The notes beneath the pieces were generated by a model, which was not told the origin of the DNA, did not search any database, and saw nothing but the letters and a program-made list of their open reading frames with translations. Positions 27,874 to 36,230 of a DNA stretch of 64,000 nucleotides are shown one piece after another. The position numbers and the translations under genes were made by a program. Within the stretch, counting starts at the first letter, position 1; every line of letters begins with the position of its first letter. Source of the DNA: an uncultured Dehalococcoidia bacterium (lineage in GTDB: Bacteria; Chloroflexota; Dehalococcoidia; Lucifugimonadales; UBA1123); NCBI GenBank assembly GCA_958296105.1, contig OY282441.1:2315800-2379799 (forward strand), in the 5' to 3' direction.

Positions 27874-29919
27874 ATGGTTCCCCCGGATAACCTGTTCGGC
27901 GTCATTCCAGTCTGGCTCGCGGTGTACGTCCTGAGCGTTGGCGCGTTCGCCGCCGCCGCAGCCATCCTGTACAGGCGCGTCTTTCGCCTGATACTGCTCG
28001 GCAAAGATCCGGGCCGCTTCGACCAGCCTGCAAGACGTCTGTTCGGCGCGCTCCCGTACATATTCGGACAGCGCAAGGTGCTTCAGAGCGTGTCGCTCAG
28101 GGACAGGGCAGGAATCGCCCACTTCGTCATCTTCTGGGGATTCCTGTCGTTCACCGCCAGCTACGTCCTCTACATCTTTGGCGACTCCATCTGGCGCGAC
28201 TTCTCAGAGACCGTACTGACTCACACCGGAGTCGTGATCTTCACCGCGTACCTCGACCTGCTCGCGCTCGCGTTCTTCTTCATCCTTGTGTGGGCAGCCG
28301 TCAGGCGCTGGGGCGTCAGACCCAACAGACTCAGCTTCGACCTCACCCAGAAGGGCGAGTCCGCGATCATCCTGCTGCTCATCGCCTCGCTCATGCTGTT
28401 TACCCTCCTCGCCGAGGGGTTCTACGTGGCGGCCGGCGGAACTGGGGCGCACGCTCAGGCGCTGATAGGTCGACCACTCGGCCAGACACTCGCCGCCGTC
28501 GGGCTGGAAGGAGATATCGCCAACGCGCTGCACGGCGTCTTCTGGTGGCTGCATCTCGCCGTCATACTCGGCTTCTCGCTGTACATCCCCATGTCCAAGC
28601 ACATGCACTTGGTCGCCGCTCCGATCAGCTTCTACACGCGCAAGCTGGAACAGCGCGGTACGCTGCCCACTCCAGACCTGGACGCCGCGATCGAGAACGA
28701 GGACGCGCTCGGCGCGAGCAGGATTCAGGACTTCTCTTGGAAAGAGCTTCTGGACGGCTACGCCTGCGCCGTCTGCGGACGCTGCACCGACATCTGCCCC
28801 GCCAACATCACCGGCAAGATACTCTCCCCCATGCACATAGTCGAGAACATGAAGGAACACGTCATCGAACACGGCCCGGGCGTGGCAAAGGGTGAGGACA
28901 GCCAGGAAGCCAAGCCCCTCATCGGCAGCTGGGTAGCCGAGGAAGCCCTGTGGGACTGCCTCACCTGCGGCGCGTGCGTCCAAGAGTGCCCGGTGGGAGT
29001 CGAGCATGTCGAATCCATCGTAGACATGCGCCGATTCTTGGTCTTGGAGCAAGCCTCCATGCCCGATACCGCGATGGGCGCGCTCCTCAGCATGGAGCAG
29101 CGCGGCCACCCGTGGCGCGGCACCACCTACTCGCGCACCGACTGGGCGCAGGGTCTCGACGTGCCAACCCTCGCCCAGCGCCCCGAAGCCGAGGTCCTGT
29201 TCTGGGTCGGATGCACCGCCGCCCTCGAACAGCGCAGCCAGAGCGTCGCCCGCTCCATGGCCTCGATCCTCAAGCGCGCCGGCGTGGACTTCGCCATACT
29301 CGGCGACGAAGAGACCTGCACCGGAGACCCTGCCAGAAGAATGGGCAACGAGTACCTCTATCAGGTACTGGCGGAGCAGAACATCGAGACCATCAAGACC
29401 TACGACGTCAAGAAGGTGGTGACCATCTGCCCCCACTGCTTCAACACCATCCGCAACGAGTACCCGCACTTGGGGGGCGATTTCGACGTAGTCCACTATA
29501 CCGAGTTCGTCAACGACCTGATTCGAGATGGGCGAATCCGCCCCGTGGCTCGGATAGACGCCACCGTCGCCTACCATGACTCCTGCTACCTCGGACGGCA
29601 CAACGGCATCTACGACGCCCCCAGAGAGATCGTCGGCGCGATCCCCGGTCTGGAGATGGTGGAGATGTCCCGCTCCCGCGAGCGCGGCTTCTGCTGCGGA
29701 GCGGGCGGCGGCCACATGTGGATCGAGGAGTCGAAGGGGCAGCGCGTCAACCACGCGCGCACCGAGCAGTTCTTCGAGACCGACGCCGAAACGGTCGGCG
29801 TCTCATGCCCGTTCTGCCTCCAGATGTTCGAGGAGGGCATAGGCTCGCTCGGACAGGAAGGCAGCAAGCGCGCCAAGGACATCTTGGAGATACTCGACGA
29901 AAGCCTGTCCGCCCGATGA
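27874..29919 (+). CDS. EtfD-like membrane Fe-S oxidoreductase (heterodisulfide-reductase-related)
   Basis: 681 residues. The N-terminal ~255 residues carry five or six TM helices like a NarI-type heme b subunit (IFWGFLSFTASYVLYIFGDS, FWWLHLAVILGFSLYIPMSKHMH). Two 4Fe-4S clusters follow (C298/301/304/308 and C362/365/368/372). After these come two CCG-type domains, seen in YHDSCYLGRHNGIYDAPREI and FCCGAGGGHMWIEES. This layout is that of mycobacterial EtfD (Rv0338c class), which passes electrons from electron-transfer flavoprotein to menaquinone during fatty-acid oxidation. No etfAB genes are in view, but an acyl-CoA dehydrogenase and a MaoC hydratase are. The ATG is preceded by GGGAGATAGG. Confidence 0.85.
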   Translation: MVPPDNLFGVIPVWLAVYVLSVGAFAAAAAILYRRVFRLILLGKDPGRFDQPARRLFGALPYIFGQRKVLQSVSLRDRAGIAHFVIFWGFLSFTASYVLYIFGDSIWRDFSETVLTHTGVVIFTAYLDLLALAFFFILVWAAVRRWGVRPNRLSFDLTQKGESAIILLLIASLMLFTLLAEGFYVAAGGTGAHAQALIGRPLGQTLAAVGLEGDIANALHGVFWWLHLAVILGFSLYIPMSKHMHLVAAPISFYTRKLEQRGTLPTPDLDAAIENEDALGASRIQDFSWKELLDGYACAVCGRCTDICPANITGKILSPMHIVENMKEHVIEHGPGVAKGEDSQEAKPLIGSWVAEEALWDCLTCGACVQECPVGVEHVESIVDMRRFLVLEQASMPDTAMGALLSMEQRGHPWRGTTYSRTDWAQGLDVPTLAQRPEAEVLFWVGCTAALEQRSQSVARSMASILKRAGVDFAILGDEETCTGDPARRMGNEYLYQVLAEQNIETIKTYDVKKVVTICPHCFNTIRNEYPHLGGDFDVVHYTEFVNDLIRDGRIRPVARIDATVAYHDSCYLGRHNGIYDAPREIVGAIPGLEMVEMSRSRERGFCCGAGGGHMWIEESKGQRVNHARTEQFFETDAETVGVSCPFCLQMFEEGIGSLGQEGSKRAKDILEILDESLSAR

Positions 29920-29952
29920 GATGAACCGTTTCAGGATGAAAGGACCCATCAG

Positions 29953-30102
29953 ATGGGGAGCTTCTTCGACCTCTTCGGCTCGGCATTGGGTGAGACGCTG
30001 GGCAGAATAGTCGGCTGTGCCGTCGGCTGTCTGATGCTGTTCATCATCTTCGTCCTCGTGGTCGGCTTCTGCGGACTGTCTTACTGTTCCGTTGGCCCAT
30101 AA
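29953..30102 (+). CDS. Small single-TM membrane protein (49 aa)
   Basis: A short gene between the EtfD-like gene and the Uma2 pair. AAAGGA lies nine bases before the ATG. The product starts MGSFFDLFGSALGETLG, then has one hydrophobic helix (about residues 19-42, VGCAVGCLMLFIIFVLVVGF) with four cysteines near or in it. No family is recognised. The ribosome binding site and the coding-like composition support a real gene, possibly a small accessory subunit of the upstream oxidoreductase. Confidence 0.6.
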   Translation: MGSFFDLFGSALGETLGRIVGCAVGCLMLFIIFVLVVGFCGLSYCSVGP

Positions 30103-30126
30103 CGCGAATGCGCAAGGAGAACGAAC

Positions 30127-30663
30127 ATGGTCGCAAAGGTCGAGCTCACGTATGAAGACTACGCAAAGACGCCGGACGACGTTCGATACGAGCTGATCGG
30201 TGGAGAGCTGATCCTCATACCCTCGCCCAAAGAGATCCACCAGAGACTTCTCATAAAGCTGGTGTGGCTGTTTCGCTTTGTGGAAGAGAGAGGCTTGGGG
30301 CGAGTCTACTTCGCCCCTTTCGACGTGGTTCTCTCGGATACAGACGTCGTCCAGCCCGACCTGATCTTCGTCTCCAACGAGCGCGCGCACATCATCACCG
30401 AGGACAACATACGCGGCGCGCCCGACCTTCTCGTGGAAATCCTGTCCCCATCCACAGCCGAGCGCGACGGGACGATCAAGCGAGACCTGTACGCTCGGCA
30501 CGGCGTCAGAGAGTATTGGCTGGTAGATCCCCACGCCAAGAGCGTGACCGCGCTGATGCTGGACGAGAACCGCTTCGCGCTCTCCGGAGTGTACGGCGAG
30601 GGACAGACTTTGACTTCCCCAACCCTCGAAGGCTTCAGCCTAGACTTGGACGAGCTGTTCTAG
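30127..30663 (+). CDS. Uma2 family endonuclease-like protein, array B copy 1
   Basis: 178 residues, a canonical Uma2/DUF820 protein with no coiled-coil tail. It starts VELTYEDYAKTPDDVRYELI with GGEL. The PD-(D/E)XK-like core is VVQPDLIFVSNERAHIITED, then APDLLVEILSPSTAERD, KRDLYARHGVREYWLVDPH and a C-terminal LEGFSLDLDELF. AAGGAG precedes the ATG. It is followed after 16 bp by a paralog sharing long identical DNA blocks. Endonuclease activity is predicted from fold only. Confidence 0.88.
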   Translation: MVAKVELTYEDYAKTPDDVRYELIGGELILIPSPKEIHQRLLIKLVWLFRFVEERGLGRVYFAPFDVVLSDTDVVQPDLIFVSNERAHIITEDNIRGAPDLLVEILSPSTAERDGTIKRDLYARHGVREYWLVDPHAKSVTALMLDENRFALSGVYGEGQTLTSPTLEGFSLDLDELF

Positions 30664-30679
30664 CCAACGGAGAACGAAC

Positions 30680-31222
30680 ATGGTCGCAAAGGTCGAGCTC
30701 ACGTATGAAGACTACGCAAAGACGCCGGACGACGTTCGATACGAGCTGATAGATGGGGAGCTAACGTCCATGCCCTCGCCCAAGTGGCTTCACCAGCTGC
30801 TGCTGACAAGGCTGCTCATGCCGCTTTACGTCTTCACGCATGATAGAGGGCTGGGAGAAGTGGTACCCGCGCCCATGGACGTTGTGTTCTCGGACACCGA
30901 CGTAGTTCAGCCCGACCTGATCTTCGTCTCCAACGAGCGAGCGCATATCATCACCGATGACAACATACGCGGCGCGCCCGACCTTCTCGTGGAAATCCTG
31001 TCCCCATCCACAGCCGAGCGAGACAGGACGATCAAGCGAGACCTGTACGCTCGGCACGGCGTCAGAGAGTATTGGCTGGTCGATCCCCACGCCAAGAGCG
31101 TGACCGTGCTGATGCTGGGCGAGAACCGCTTCGCGCTCTCCGGAGAGTACGGCGAGGGGCAGACTCTGACTTCCCCAACCCTCGAAGGCTTCAGCCTAGA
31201 CCTGTCCACCGTGTTTCAGTAG
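30680..31222 (+). CDS. Uma2 family endonuclease-like protein, array B copy 2
   Basis: 180 residues. The first 30 codons and the segment from PDLIFVSNERAHIIT onward are nearly identical in DNA to copy 1. The stretch between them (residues ~35-75, PSPKWLHQLLLTRLLMPLYV) is divergent. This mosaic pattern suggests gene conversion or diversifying change restricted to one loop. The core motifs PDLLVEILSPSTAERD and YWLVDPH are intact. CGGAGAACGAAC precedes the ATG. Confidence 0.88.
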   Translation: MVAKVELTYEDYAKTPDDVRYELIDGELTSMPSPKWLHQLLLTRLLMPLYVFTHDRGLGEVVPAPMDVVFSDTDVVQPDLIFVSNERAHIITDDNIRGAPDLLVEILSPSTAERDRTIKRDLYARHGVREYWLVDPHAKSVTVLMLGENRFALSGEYGEGQTLTSPTLEGFSLDLSTVFQ

Positions 31223-31322
31223 AGACCCGTCGTACCATGTCGGCAGCCAAGACACCCGCAAGGAGAATCCGATTACACAAGCCGCAAACCTCGCAAGCTG
31301 GCCAATTCGCGTAGTCGCCACC

Positions 31323-32210
31323 GTGCTGGACTCGATCATGCCTTCGCTGGGCGCTTTGATATTCATGCTTGGCTTCGCTGTTGGCTTGGCAGCTTCCACC
31401 ACAGCCGGAACGGTAATGCTGATACTCGGCGGCGCGCTGTTCGTGGGCTATTGGGTCTGGTGGCTCATCGCGCTCAAAGACGGTCAGACGCCCGGCAAGA
31501 AAGTCGTGGGCATTCACGCAGTGCGCGCCGATACGGGCGAGCCGCTCCAATGGGGGATGATGTTCGTCAGGGAGTTCTTGGTCAAGGGCATTCTGTTCGG
31601 CATCCTCATCGGACTCAGCTTCGGCATCCTGTTCTTTGTCGATAGCCTGTGGCCCCTCTGGGACAGACGGAACCAGACTCTGCATGACAAAGTGGTCCGA
31701 ACACAGGTCGCCTACGTCGTCGGCAGTCAGGATACCCGCGAGGAGAATCCGATTACACAAACCGCAAACCTCGCAAGCTGGCCAATTCGCGTAGCCGCCG
31801 CCGTGCTGGACTCGATCATGTTCTCGCTGGGCGCTTTAATATTCATGCTCGGCTTCGCTGTTGGCTTGGCAGCTTCCACCGCAGCTGGAACGGTAATGCT
31901 GATACTCGTTGGCGCGCTGTTCGTGGGCTGCTTGGTCTGGTGGCTCATCGCGCTCAAAGACGGTCAGACGCCCGGCAAGAAAGTCGTGGGCATTCGCGCA
32001 GTGCGCGCCGATACGGGCGAGCCGCTCCGATGGGGGATGATGTTCGTCAGGGAGTTCTTGGTCAAGGGCATTCTGTTCGGCTCCCTCAGCCTGATCAGCT
32101 TCGGCATCCTGTTTTTTGTCGATAGCCTGTGGCCCCTCTGGGACAGTCGGAACCAGACTCTGCATGACAAAATAATCGAAACACAGGTCGCCTACGTCGT
32201 CGGCAGTTAA
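31323..32210 (+). CDS. Double RDD-domain membrane protein (fused tandem duplicate)
   Basis: 295 residues from a GTG. It contains two nearly identical ~135-residue RDD-type domains, each with three hydrophobic helices and the block ALKDGQTPGKKVVGI. Unit 1 lacks a stop where unit 2 has TAA (CAG in place of TAA), which fuses the two. The annotated GTG falls inside the first helix. The in-frame DNA upstream encodes ENPITQAANLASWPIRVVAT, homologous to the join between the domains, but holds no ATG, GTG or TTG. Either initiation is unusual or the gene is a decayed duplicate. RDD proteins have loosely defined transport roles. Confidence 0.7.
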   Translation: MLDSIMPSLGALIFMLGFAVGLAASTTAGTVMLILGGALFVGYWVWWLIALKDGQTPGKKVVGIHAVRADTGEPLQWGMMFVREFLVKGILFGILIGLSFGILFFVDSLWPLWDRRNQTLHDKVVRTQVAYVVGSQDTREENPITQTANLASWPIRVAAAVLDSIMFSLGALIFMLGFAVGLAASTAAGTVMLILVGALFVGCLVWWLIALKDGQTPGKKVVGIRAVRADTGEPLRWGMMFVREFLVKGILFGSLSLISFGILFFVDSLWPLWDSRNQTLHDKIIETQVAYVVGS

Positions 32211-32289
32211 GACTAAGACACCCACAAGGAAGAATCCGATTACACAAGCCGCAAACCTCGCAAGCTGGCCAATTCGCGTAGTCGCCACC

Positions 32290-32688
32290 GTGCTGGACTC
32301 GATCATGCCCTCGCTGTGCGCTGTAATATTCATGCTCGGCTTCGCTGTTGGCTTGGCAGCTTCCACCACAGCCGGAACGGTAATGCTGATACTCGGCGGC
32401 GCGCTGTTCGTGGGCTATTGGGTCTGGTGGCTCATCGCGCTCAAAGACGGTCAGACGCCCGGCAAGAAAGTCGTGGGCATTCGCGCAGTGCGCGCCGATA
32501 CGGGCGAGCCGCTCCAATGGGGGATGATGTTCGTCAGGGAGTTCTTGGTCAAGGGCATTCTGTTCGGCATCCTCATCGGACTCAGCTTCGGCATCCTGTT
32601 CTTTGTCGATAGCCTGTGGCCTCTCTGGGACAGCCGCAGCCAGACTCTGCATGACAAAGTGGTCCGAACACAGGTCGCCTACGTCTGA
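32290..32688 (+). CDS. RDD-domain membrane protein (third tandem unit)
   Basis: 132 residues from a GTG. It is almost identical to unit 1 of the preceding gene, with ALKDGQTPGKKVVGIRAVRAD and the same helices. As there, homology continues upstream of the start (ASWPIRVVAT) without a start codon. It ends TYV-type at a TGA, and its last 10 bp overlap the convergent NUDIX gene. The unit is truncated by a few residues relative to unit 2. Confidence 0.6.
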   Translation: MLDSIMPSLCAVIFMLGFAVGLAASTTAGTVMLILGGALFVGYWVWWLIALKDGQTPGKKVVGIRAVRADTGEPLQWGMMFVREFLVKGILFGILIGLSFGILFFVDSLWPLWDSRSQTLHDKVVRTQVAYV

Positions 32689-33227
32689 GCGGCTGTCCCC
32701 ATCCGCTCCTCGCGCTCGCGCGCCAACCCGCCCTCGACCCACTCGATAGCGCGCAGTCCGAGCAGTCGCACGTCCTCGGGCGGCAGCGCGGCGGGATTGG
32801 CCCCATCCGTCAGCGGCTGCCGCTCCTGAAGCGCGGCGCGCGATACCCACTGCCAGCCGCGAGCGAGCGCGCCGTGATTCCCCGTCGGACGGCAGAAGTA
32901 GATCATGTCTATGTGCTTGTGAAATCCATCCGTCGGATCGTGGATGTCCTCGACCATGATGGCGCAGGGCGGCGCGACCTGCTCGGGATACGACAGCCCA
33001 AGCGCGGGCGCGGTGGACACCACTTCCACGCTCAGCCCCGTCTCCTCCAGCGCCTCCCTGACCACCGCCTGCGCCGGGTCTTCGTTCGGCTCTATATGGC
33101 CGCCGGGCGGCAGCCACGCGCGCACCTTCGGGTGCCAGTGCAGCGCGATGCTGCCCCCGCTCACCACGAAGCCCGTCGCGGTGAAGTGGCGGACGACCTC
33201 CGTATCGGGCGTCTGGCGGTCGCTCAA
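32679..33227 (-). CDS. NUDIX hydrolase
   Basis: 182 residues. The NUDIX box is complete: G-H-I-E-P-N-E, then DPAQAVV, REALEETGL (GX5EX7REUXEEXGU), within FVVSGGSIALHWHPKVRAWLPPGG. It hydrolyses a nucleoside diphosphate linked to another moiety; the substrate is unknown. The likely start is TTG 33227, which overlaps the upstream stop as TTGA, so translation is probably coupled. The frame stays open far upstream inside the DUF4349 gene, but that extension is shadow sequence. Convergent with the RDD gene. Confidence 0.88.
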   Translation of the reverse strand: MSDRQTPDTEVVRHFTATGFVVSGGSIALHWHPKVRAWLPPGGHIEPNEDPAQAVVREALEETGLSVEVVSTAPALGLSYPEQVAPPCAIMVEDIHDPTDGFHKHIDMIYFCRPTGNHGALARGWQWVSRAALQERQPLTDGANPAALPPEDVRLLGLRAIEWVEGGLAREREERMGTAAQT

Positions 33228-34945
33228 GACTTGGCATCCCCCGCCGCTTGCGCTTCGGATTCCATCCGCGCCAGCTTCCGCGCCCTCTGGCGCGCGTCCA
33301 GACGTATGATGAACCAGATTGCCGCCCCGATCGCTCCCCATACGGGGCTGAAGATGGCCGCCCAGATGAGTACAGTCATAAGAATCTGCGCCAGCCCCGT
33401 CAGCGCGCGCGCGGCGGTCTTGAAGTTCTCGCCAAGCTCGTAGCCGCCCACCACGAACCCACGCTCCCTCTGGACGTACACGCTCACTTGGCTGAACGCC
33501 CTCACCTCGCCTACCTCGCTGTCTGCGCTGATTTCGAGTGCGGCGGTGTAGGGTTCGTTCCGATAGTCCGGGTAGACGTGGGTTGCCGTGACACGGGTCA
33601 CCCCTTCGCCGAGCGCGCCCGTCGCCGCCTCGGATCCGTCTCCGAAGTTCCACACGAACCTTACGTTGTCGAGGCCCGGCGGCCGCGTGAACGAGCCTGA
33701 GAACTCGACCTCCTCGTTCTGATCGACCGTTATGTATTCGTCCCCCGCATAAACCTGTATATGCGGAATCTCGGACACCGACACGATCAGCGTGTCCGAC
33801 CCCTCTGCCACTCCGCCTTCACCCGTCCCCCTGATCGTCACGCTGACGATGAACGGCGAATCTCGCGGGTCGTTGTAGGCGTACACCGCCGTCTGCGTGA
33901 CCCGCTCGCCCTCGTTCTGCGTGGGCGCGCTCCTGTAGACAGAGCGCGGCTCCGATCCGTCTCCGAAGTCCCACGTGGTCTCGAAGTCCGTTATCCCCGC
34001 CGGAGGTCTGAAGACCGCCCTGAACCTGATGGAGTTGCCCGAAGCCTCCGTCCTGTCTGGCCCCGCATCCACCGCCATAGCCTGCGCCGCCAGCGTCAGC
34101 GTCACGTTGATCAGCGAGAACGCCGATGTCTCCTCCAGCAGCTTGATCCGTCCCTTGATCCTCTCTATCTCCCCCTGAAGCTCGTTCAGATCCCTCTGGA
34201 CTTCCAGCGCCTGCCTTGCGTCCGGGGCGAGATCGAGGAACTCCAGCAGCCTCTCCTCCGTGGACAGCATGTTGTCCAGCCTAGACCTCAGATCGACGTA
34301 CTCGTCCGTAACGTCCCGGCTCTCCGTGGACTCCGACCTGACCTCGACCGCCATGGATCGAAGCATCGAGATCGTCTCGTCCAGAGACGTGGCAGGAACC
34401 CTTATGGATATTCCTCCCGAGTGTTTGGAATGGCGCTGGGTGGAAACGACCCAGCCGCCGATGTCTTCCGCCTCCTCGGAGATGCGGTCTATCGCGGGCT
34501 GGATGTCGTTCACCACCACGTCGATATGGGCAGTGCGCACGATGATCCGCTGGAGCGCCGCGTAGCGCGCCTCGAGCTCCTGCTGAGTCGGCACCTCGAA
34601 CCCGCCGACCACGCTGGCGGTCTGGGCAGCCGTGGCCGAGGTGGTATCTGTGGCAAGGTCGGCAGACATCTCTTGCGCCACCTCCCTCTCGACTATCACC
34701 ATGGGCGCGGGGGCTGCGGGCGCGGGCGCAGCCATCATGGGCGCGGGTGCGGCTGTCGCGGCTGCTGCGGGCGAGTCCATAGCTGCCATCATGGGCGCTG
34801 ACTGCGCGGGCGCAGCCGGCGCTGACTCGCTGAAACCCTCATCGCCGCCGGCCCCGCACGCCGTCACGCCAGCTGCCAGACACAGCGCCGCCGCCATAAG
34901 CATCGCTCCCGTCATAAGCATCGCTCGAAAAGTCTGTCTCGTCAT
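33224..34945 (-). CDS. DUF4349 lipoprotein with two PKD domains and a C-terminal TM helix
   Basis: 573 residues. The N-terminus is a lipoprotein signal (LMAAALCLAAGVTAC, lipobox Cys about residue 30) followed by an Ala/Pro/Met-rich linker. Residues ~130-290 form a DUF4349 domain (IIVRTAHIDVVVNDIQPAID, GGISIRVPATSLDETI) with a helical hairpin (DVTDEYVDLRSRLDNML). Two PKD-like folds follow, with TTWDFGDGSEP and FVWNFGDGSEA. A TM helix lies near 520-550. DUF4349 proteins are surface proteins of unclear role; PKD domains usually mediate extracellular contacts. GAGG precedes the ATG by six bases. Probably an envelope protein. The 34946-35241 gap upstream shows no gene. Confidence 0.85.
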   Translation of the reverse strand: MTRQTFRAMLMTGAMLMAAALCLAAGVTACGAGGDEGFSESAPAAPAQSAPMMAAMDSPAAAATAAPAPMMAAPAPAAPAPMVIVEREVAQEMSADLATDTTSATAAQTASVVGGFEVPTQQELEARYAALQRIIVRTAHIDVVVNDIQPAIDRISEEAEDIGGWVVSTQRHSKHSGGISIRVPATSLDETISMLRSMAVEVRSESTESRDVTDEYVDLRSRLDNMLSTEERLLEFLDLAPDARQALEVQRDLNELQGEIERIKGRIKLLEETSAFSLINVTLTLAAQAMAVDAGPDRTEASGNSIRFRAVFRPPAGITDFETTWDFGDGSEPRSVYRSAPTQNEGERVTQTAVYAYNDPRDSPFIVSVTIRGTGEGGVAEGSDTLIVSVSEIPHIQVYAGDEYITVDQNEEVEFSGSFTRPPGLDNVRFVWNFGDGSEAATGALGEGVTRVTATHVYPDYRNEPYTAALEISADSEVGEVRAFSQVSVYVQRERGFVVGGYELGENFKTAARALTGLAQILMTVLIWAAIFSPVWGAIGAAIWFIIRLDARQRARKLARMESEAQAAGDAKS

Positions 34946-35241
34946 GTCCCATCCTCGAGGCGAAGCTCAGCGCCCGTGTCGTGTATGCCGCATGTATCCA
35001 TGAAGTATATACGCTCGGCGGGGCGAAAAGGATACGCTGTCCAGCAGTCTCGCCGCTGATTCGCGTCCGCGCGGCTCGAAGCGCGCTCGTTTCGCAGGTT
35101 ATCCAAGACTGCCTCGGAGACGTGGAGCGCGGCTGCGGCGCGCTCCCCAGCGCTGGGCAGACGCGGCCCCCGGTCTCGAAGTCCGCTCTGGCGGCCCTCG
35201 CCCCAACCCCCGCAATACGCTCGCGCGCGATTTTCTCCTCG

Positions 35242-35270
35242 TTGACACGCGCCCGCCTCTAGGCTATTCT
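35242..35270 (+). promoter_or_regulatory. Promoter of the thiGES operon
   Basis: TTGACA (35242-35247) and TATTCT (35265-35270) are 17 bp apart. Transcription would start a few bases before the TPP aptamer. Confidence 0.8.
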
Positions 35271-35282
35271 GAACCTGACAGA

Positions 35283-35380
35283 TGGGCAGCCGGGAGCTTG
35301 AGAAGATCAGGCTGAGAGGGCGGATGCGATCCCTCCGCCGACCGGGATGACCTGATCTGGGTAATGCCAGCGCAGGGACT
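35283..35380 (+). promoter_or_regulatory. TPP riboswitch (THI element) aptamer
   Basis: The conserved THI-box segments occur in order: CCGGGAGCTTGAGAAGATCA, GGCTGAGAGGG, a variable P3 hairpin, then ACCTGATCTGGGTAATGCCAG and CGCAGGGA. It senses thiamine pyrophosphate and precedes thiG, thiE and thiS. Confidence 0.96.
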
Positions 35381-35396
35381 CGACGAAACTCACCAA

Positions 35397-35429
35397 ACGC
35401 CGCTGGCGCTGCTTGGGCGGCGTCTTTTT
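35397..35429 (+). terminator. Terminator of the TPP riboswitch expression platform
   Basis: ACGCCGC and GCGGCGT pair across a 13-base loop and are followed by CTTTTTG. The position between the aptamer and the thiG start implies transcriptional attenuation by TPP. Confidence 0.9.
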
Positions 35430-35447
35430 GTGTTATGGAGGATGGCA

Positions 35448-36230
35448 ATGGATGACAAGCTGGTCATTGCGGGCAAAGAGTTCGGCTCCAGGCTGATGGT
35501 AGGCACGGGCAGACACCGCAGCAACGAGGAGATGGTCGAATCCATCGAAGCCTCCGGAGCCGAAATCATCACGGTCGCCATCCGCAGGCTCGACCTCGAC
35601 AACCTCGAAGAGAAGAACATACTCGACTACTTCGACTGGAGCCAGTACACCATCCTGCCCAACACCGCCGGCTGCAAGACTGCGGAGGAGGCGATCTTCA
35701 CCGCCCATCTCGCGCGCGAGGTCACGGGATCCAACTGGATCAAGCTGGAGGTCATCCCCTACGCCGAGTATCTGCTGCCAGACCCGCGCGGCACCTACGA
35801 CGCCGCCAAGCAGCTCATAGGCGAGGGCTTCGACGTCCTCCCGTACATCCACGCCGACCCCGTGCTGGCAAAGCAGCTCGAAGATCTTGGCTGCGCAACC
35901 GTCATGCCGCTCGGCTCTGCCATCGGCTCGGGGCAGGGCGTCCAGACGCTCGACGAAATCAGCCTGATCATCAGACAGTCCAGCGTGCCTGTGGTGGTGG
36001 ACGCCGGCTTGGCCGTTCCGTCCGACGCCGCAGTCGCGCTCGAAGCGGGCGCGGATGCCGTTCTCGTAAACACCGCGATAGCGCAGGCAGAAGACCCAGC
36101 CGGCATGGGAGAGGCGTTCAAGCTCGGCGTGCAGGCAGGAAGGATGGCGTACAACGCCGGCAGGATCGCCAAACGCAACACCGGCGTCCCCTCCAGCCCG
36201 GTCGAGGGAGTCGCAGCGGCGGCTACCTGA
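35448..36230 (+). CDS. thiG: Thiazole synthase
   Basis: 260 residues from ATG 35448, with GGAGG six bases upstream; earlier in-frame ATGs lie within the riboswitch leader. Builds the thiazole phosphate of thiamine from deoxyxylulose phosphate, dehydroglycine and ThiS thiocarboxylate. Family features are MVGTGRHRSNEEMVESIEASGAEIITVAIRR, the Schiff-base Lys in NWIKLEVIPY, VMPLGSAIGSGQGV, and VVVDAGLAVPSDAAVALEAGADAVLVNTAIA. First gene of the operon; the stop overlaps thiE (TGATG). Confidence 0.97.
   Translation: MDDKLVIAGKEFGSRLMVGTGRHRSNEEMVESIEASGAEIITVAIRRLDLDNLEEKNILDYFDWSQYTILPNTAGCKTAEEAIFTAHLAREVTGSNWIKLEVIPYAEYLLPDPRGTYDAAKQLIGEGFDVLPYIHADPVLAKQLEDLGCATVMPLGSAIGSGQGVQTLDEISLIIRQSSVPVVVDAGLAVPSDAAVALEAGADAVLVNTAIAQAEDPAGMGEAFKLGVQAGRMAYNAGRIAKRNTGVPSSPVEGVAAAAT

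Larger units (their letters stand above)
31251..32688 (+). repeat. Three tandem ~480-bp units encoding RDD membrane domains
   Basis: Units begin near 31251, 31731 and 32217 (lengths about 480, 486 and 471 bp) and are highly similar throughout, including the non-coding-looking lead GAGAATCCGATTACACAAGC. DNA just left of unit 1 (GTCGGCAGCC) resembles the end of a unit, so an earlier copy may have been lost. Confidence 0.88.

Noticed and set aside
28204-29754. 516-codon minus-strand frame opposite the EtfD-like gene
   Set aside because: Antisense to conserved Fe-S motifs; no family resemblance.
33228-33653. Upstream extension of the NUDIX frame
   Set aside because: It lies inside the DUF4349-PKD gene in another frame and is Arg-rich shadow sequence. 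NUDIX homology begins just after the TTG at 33227.
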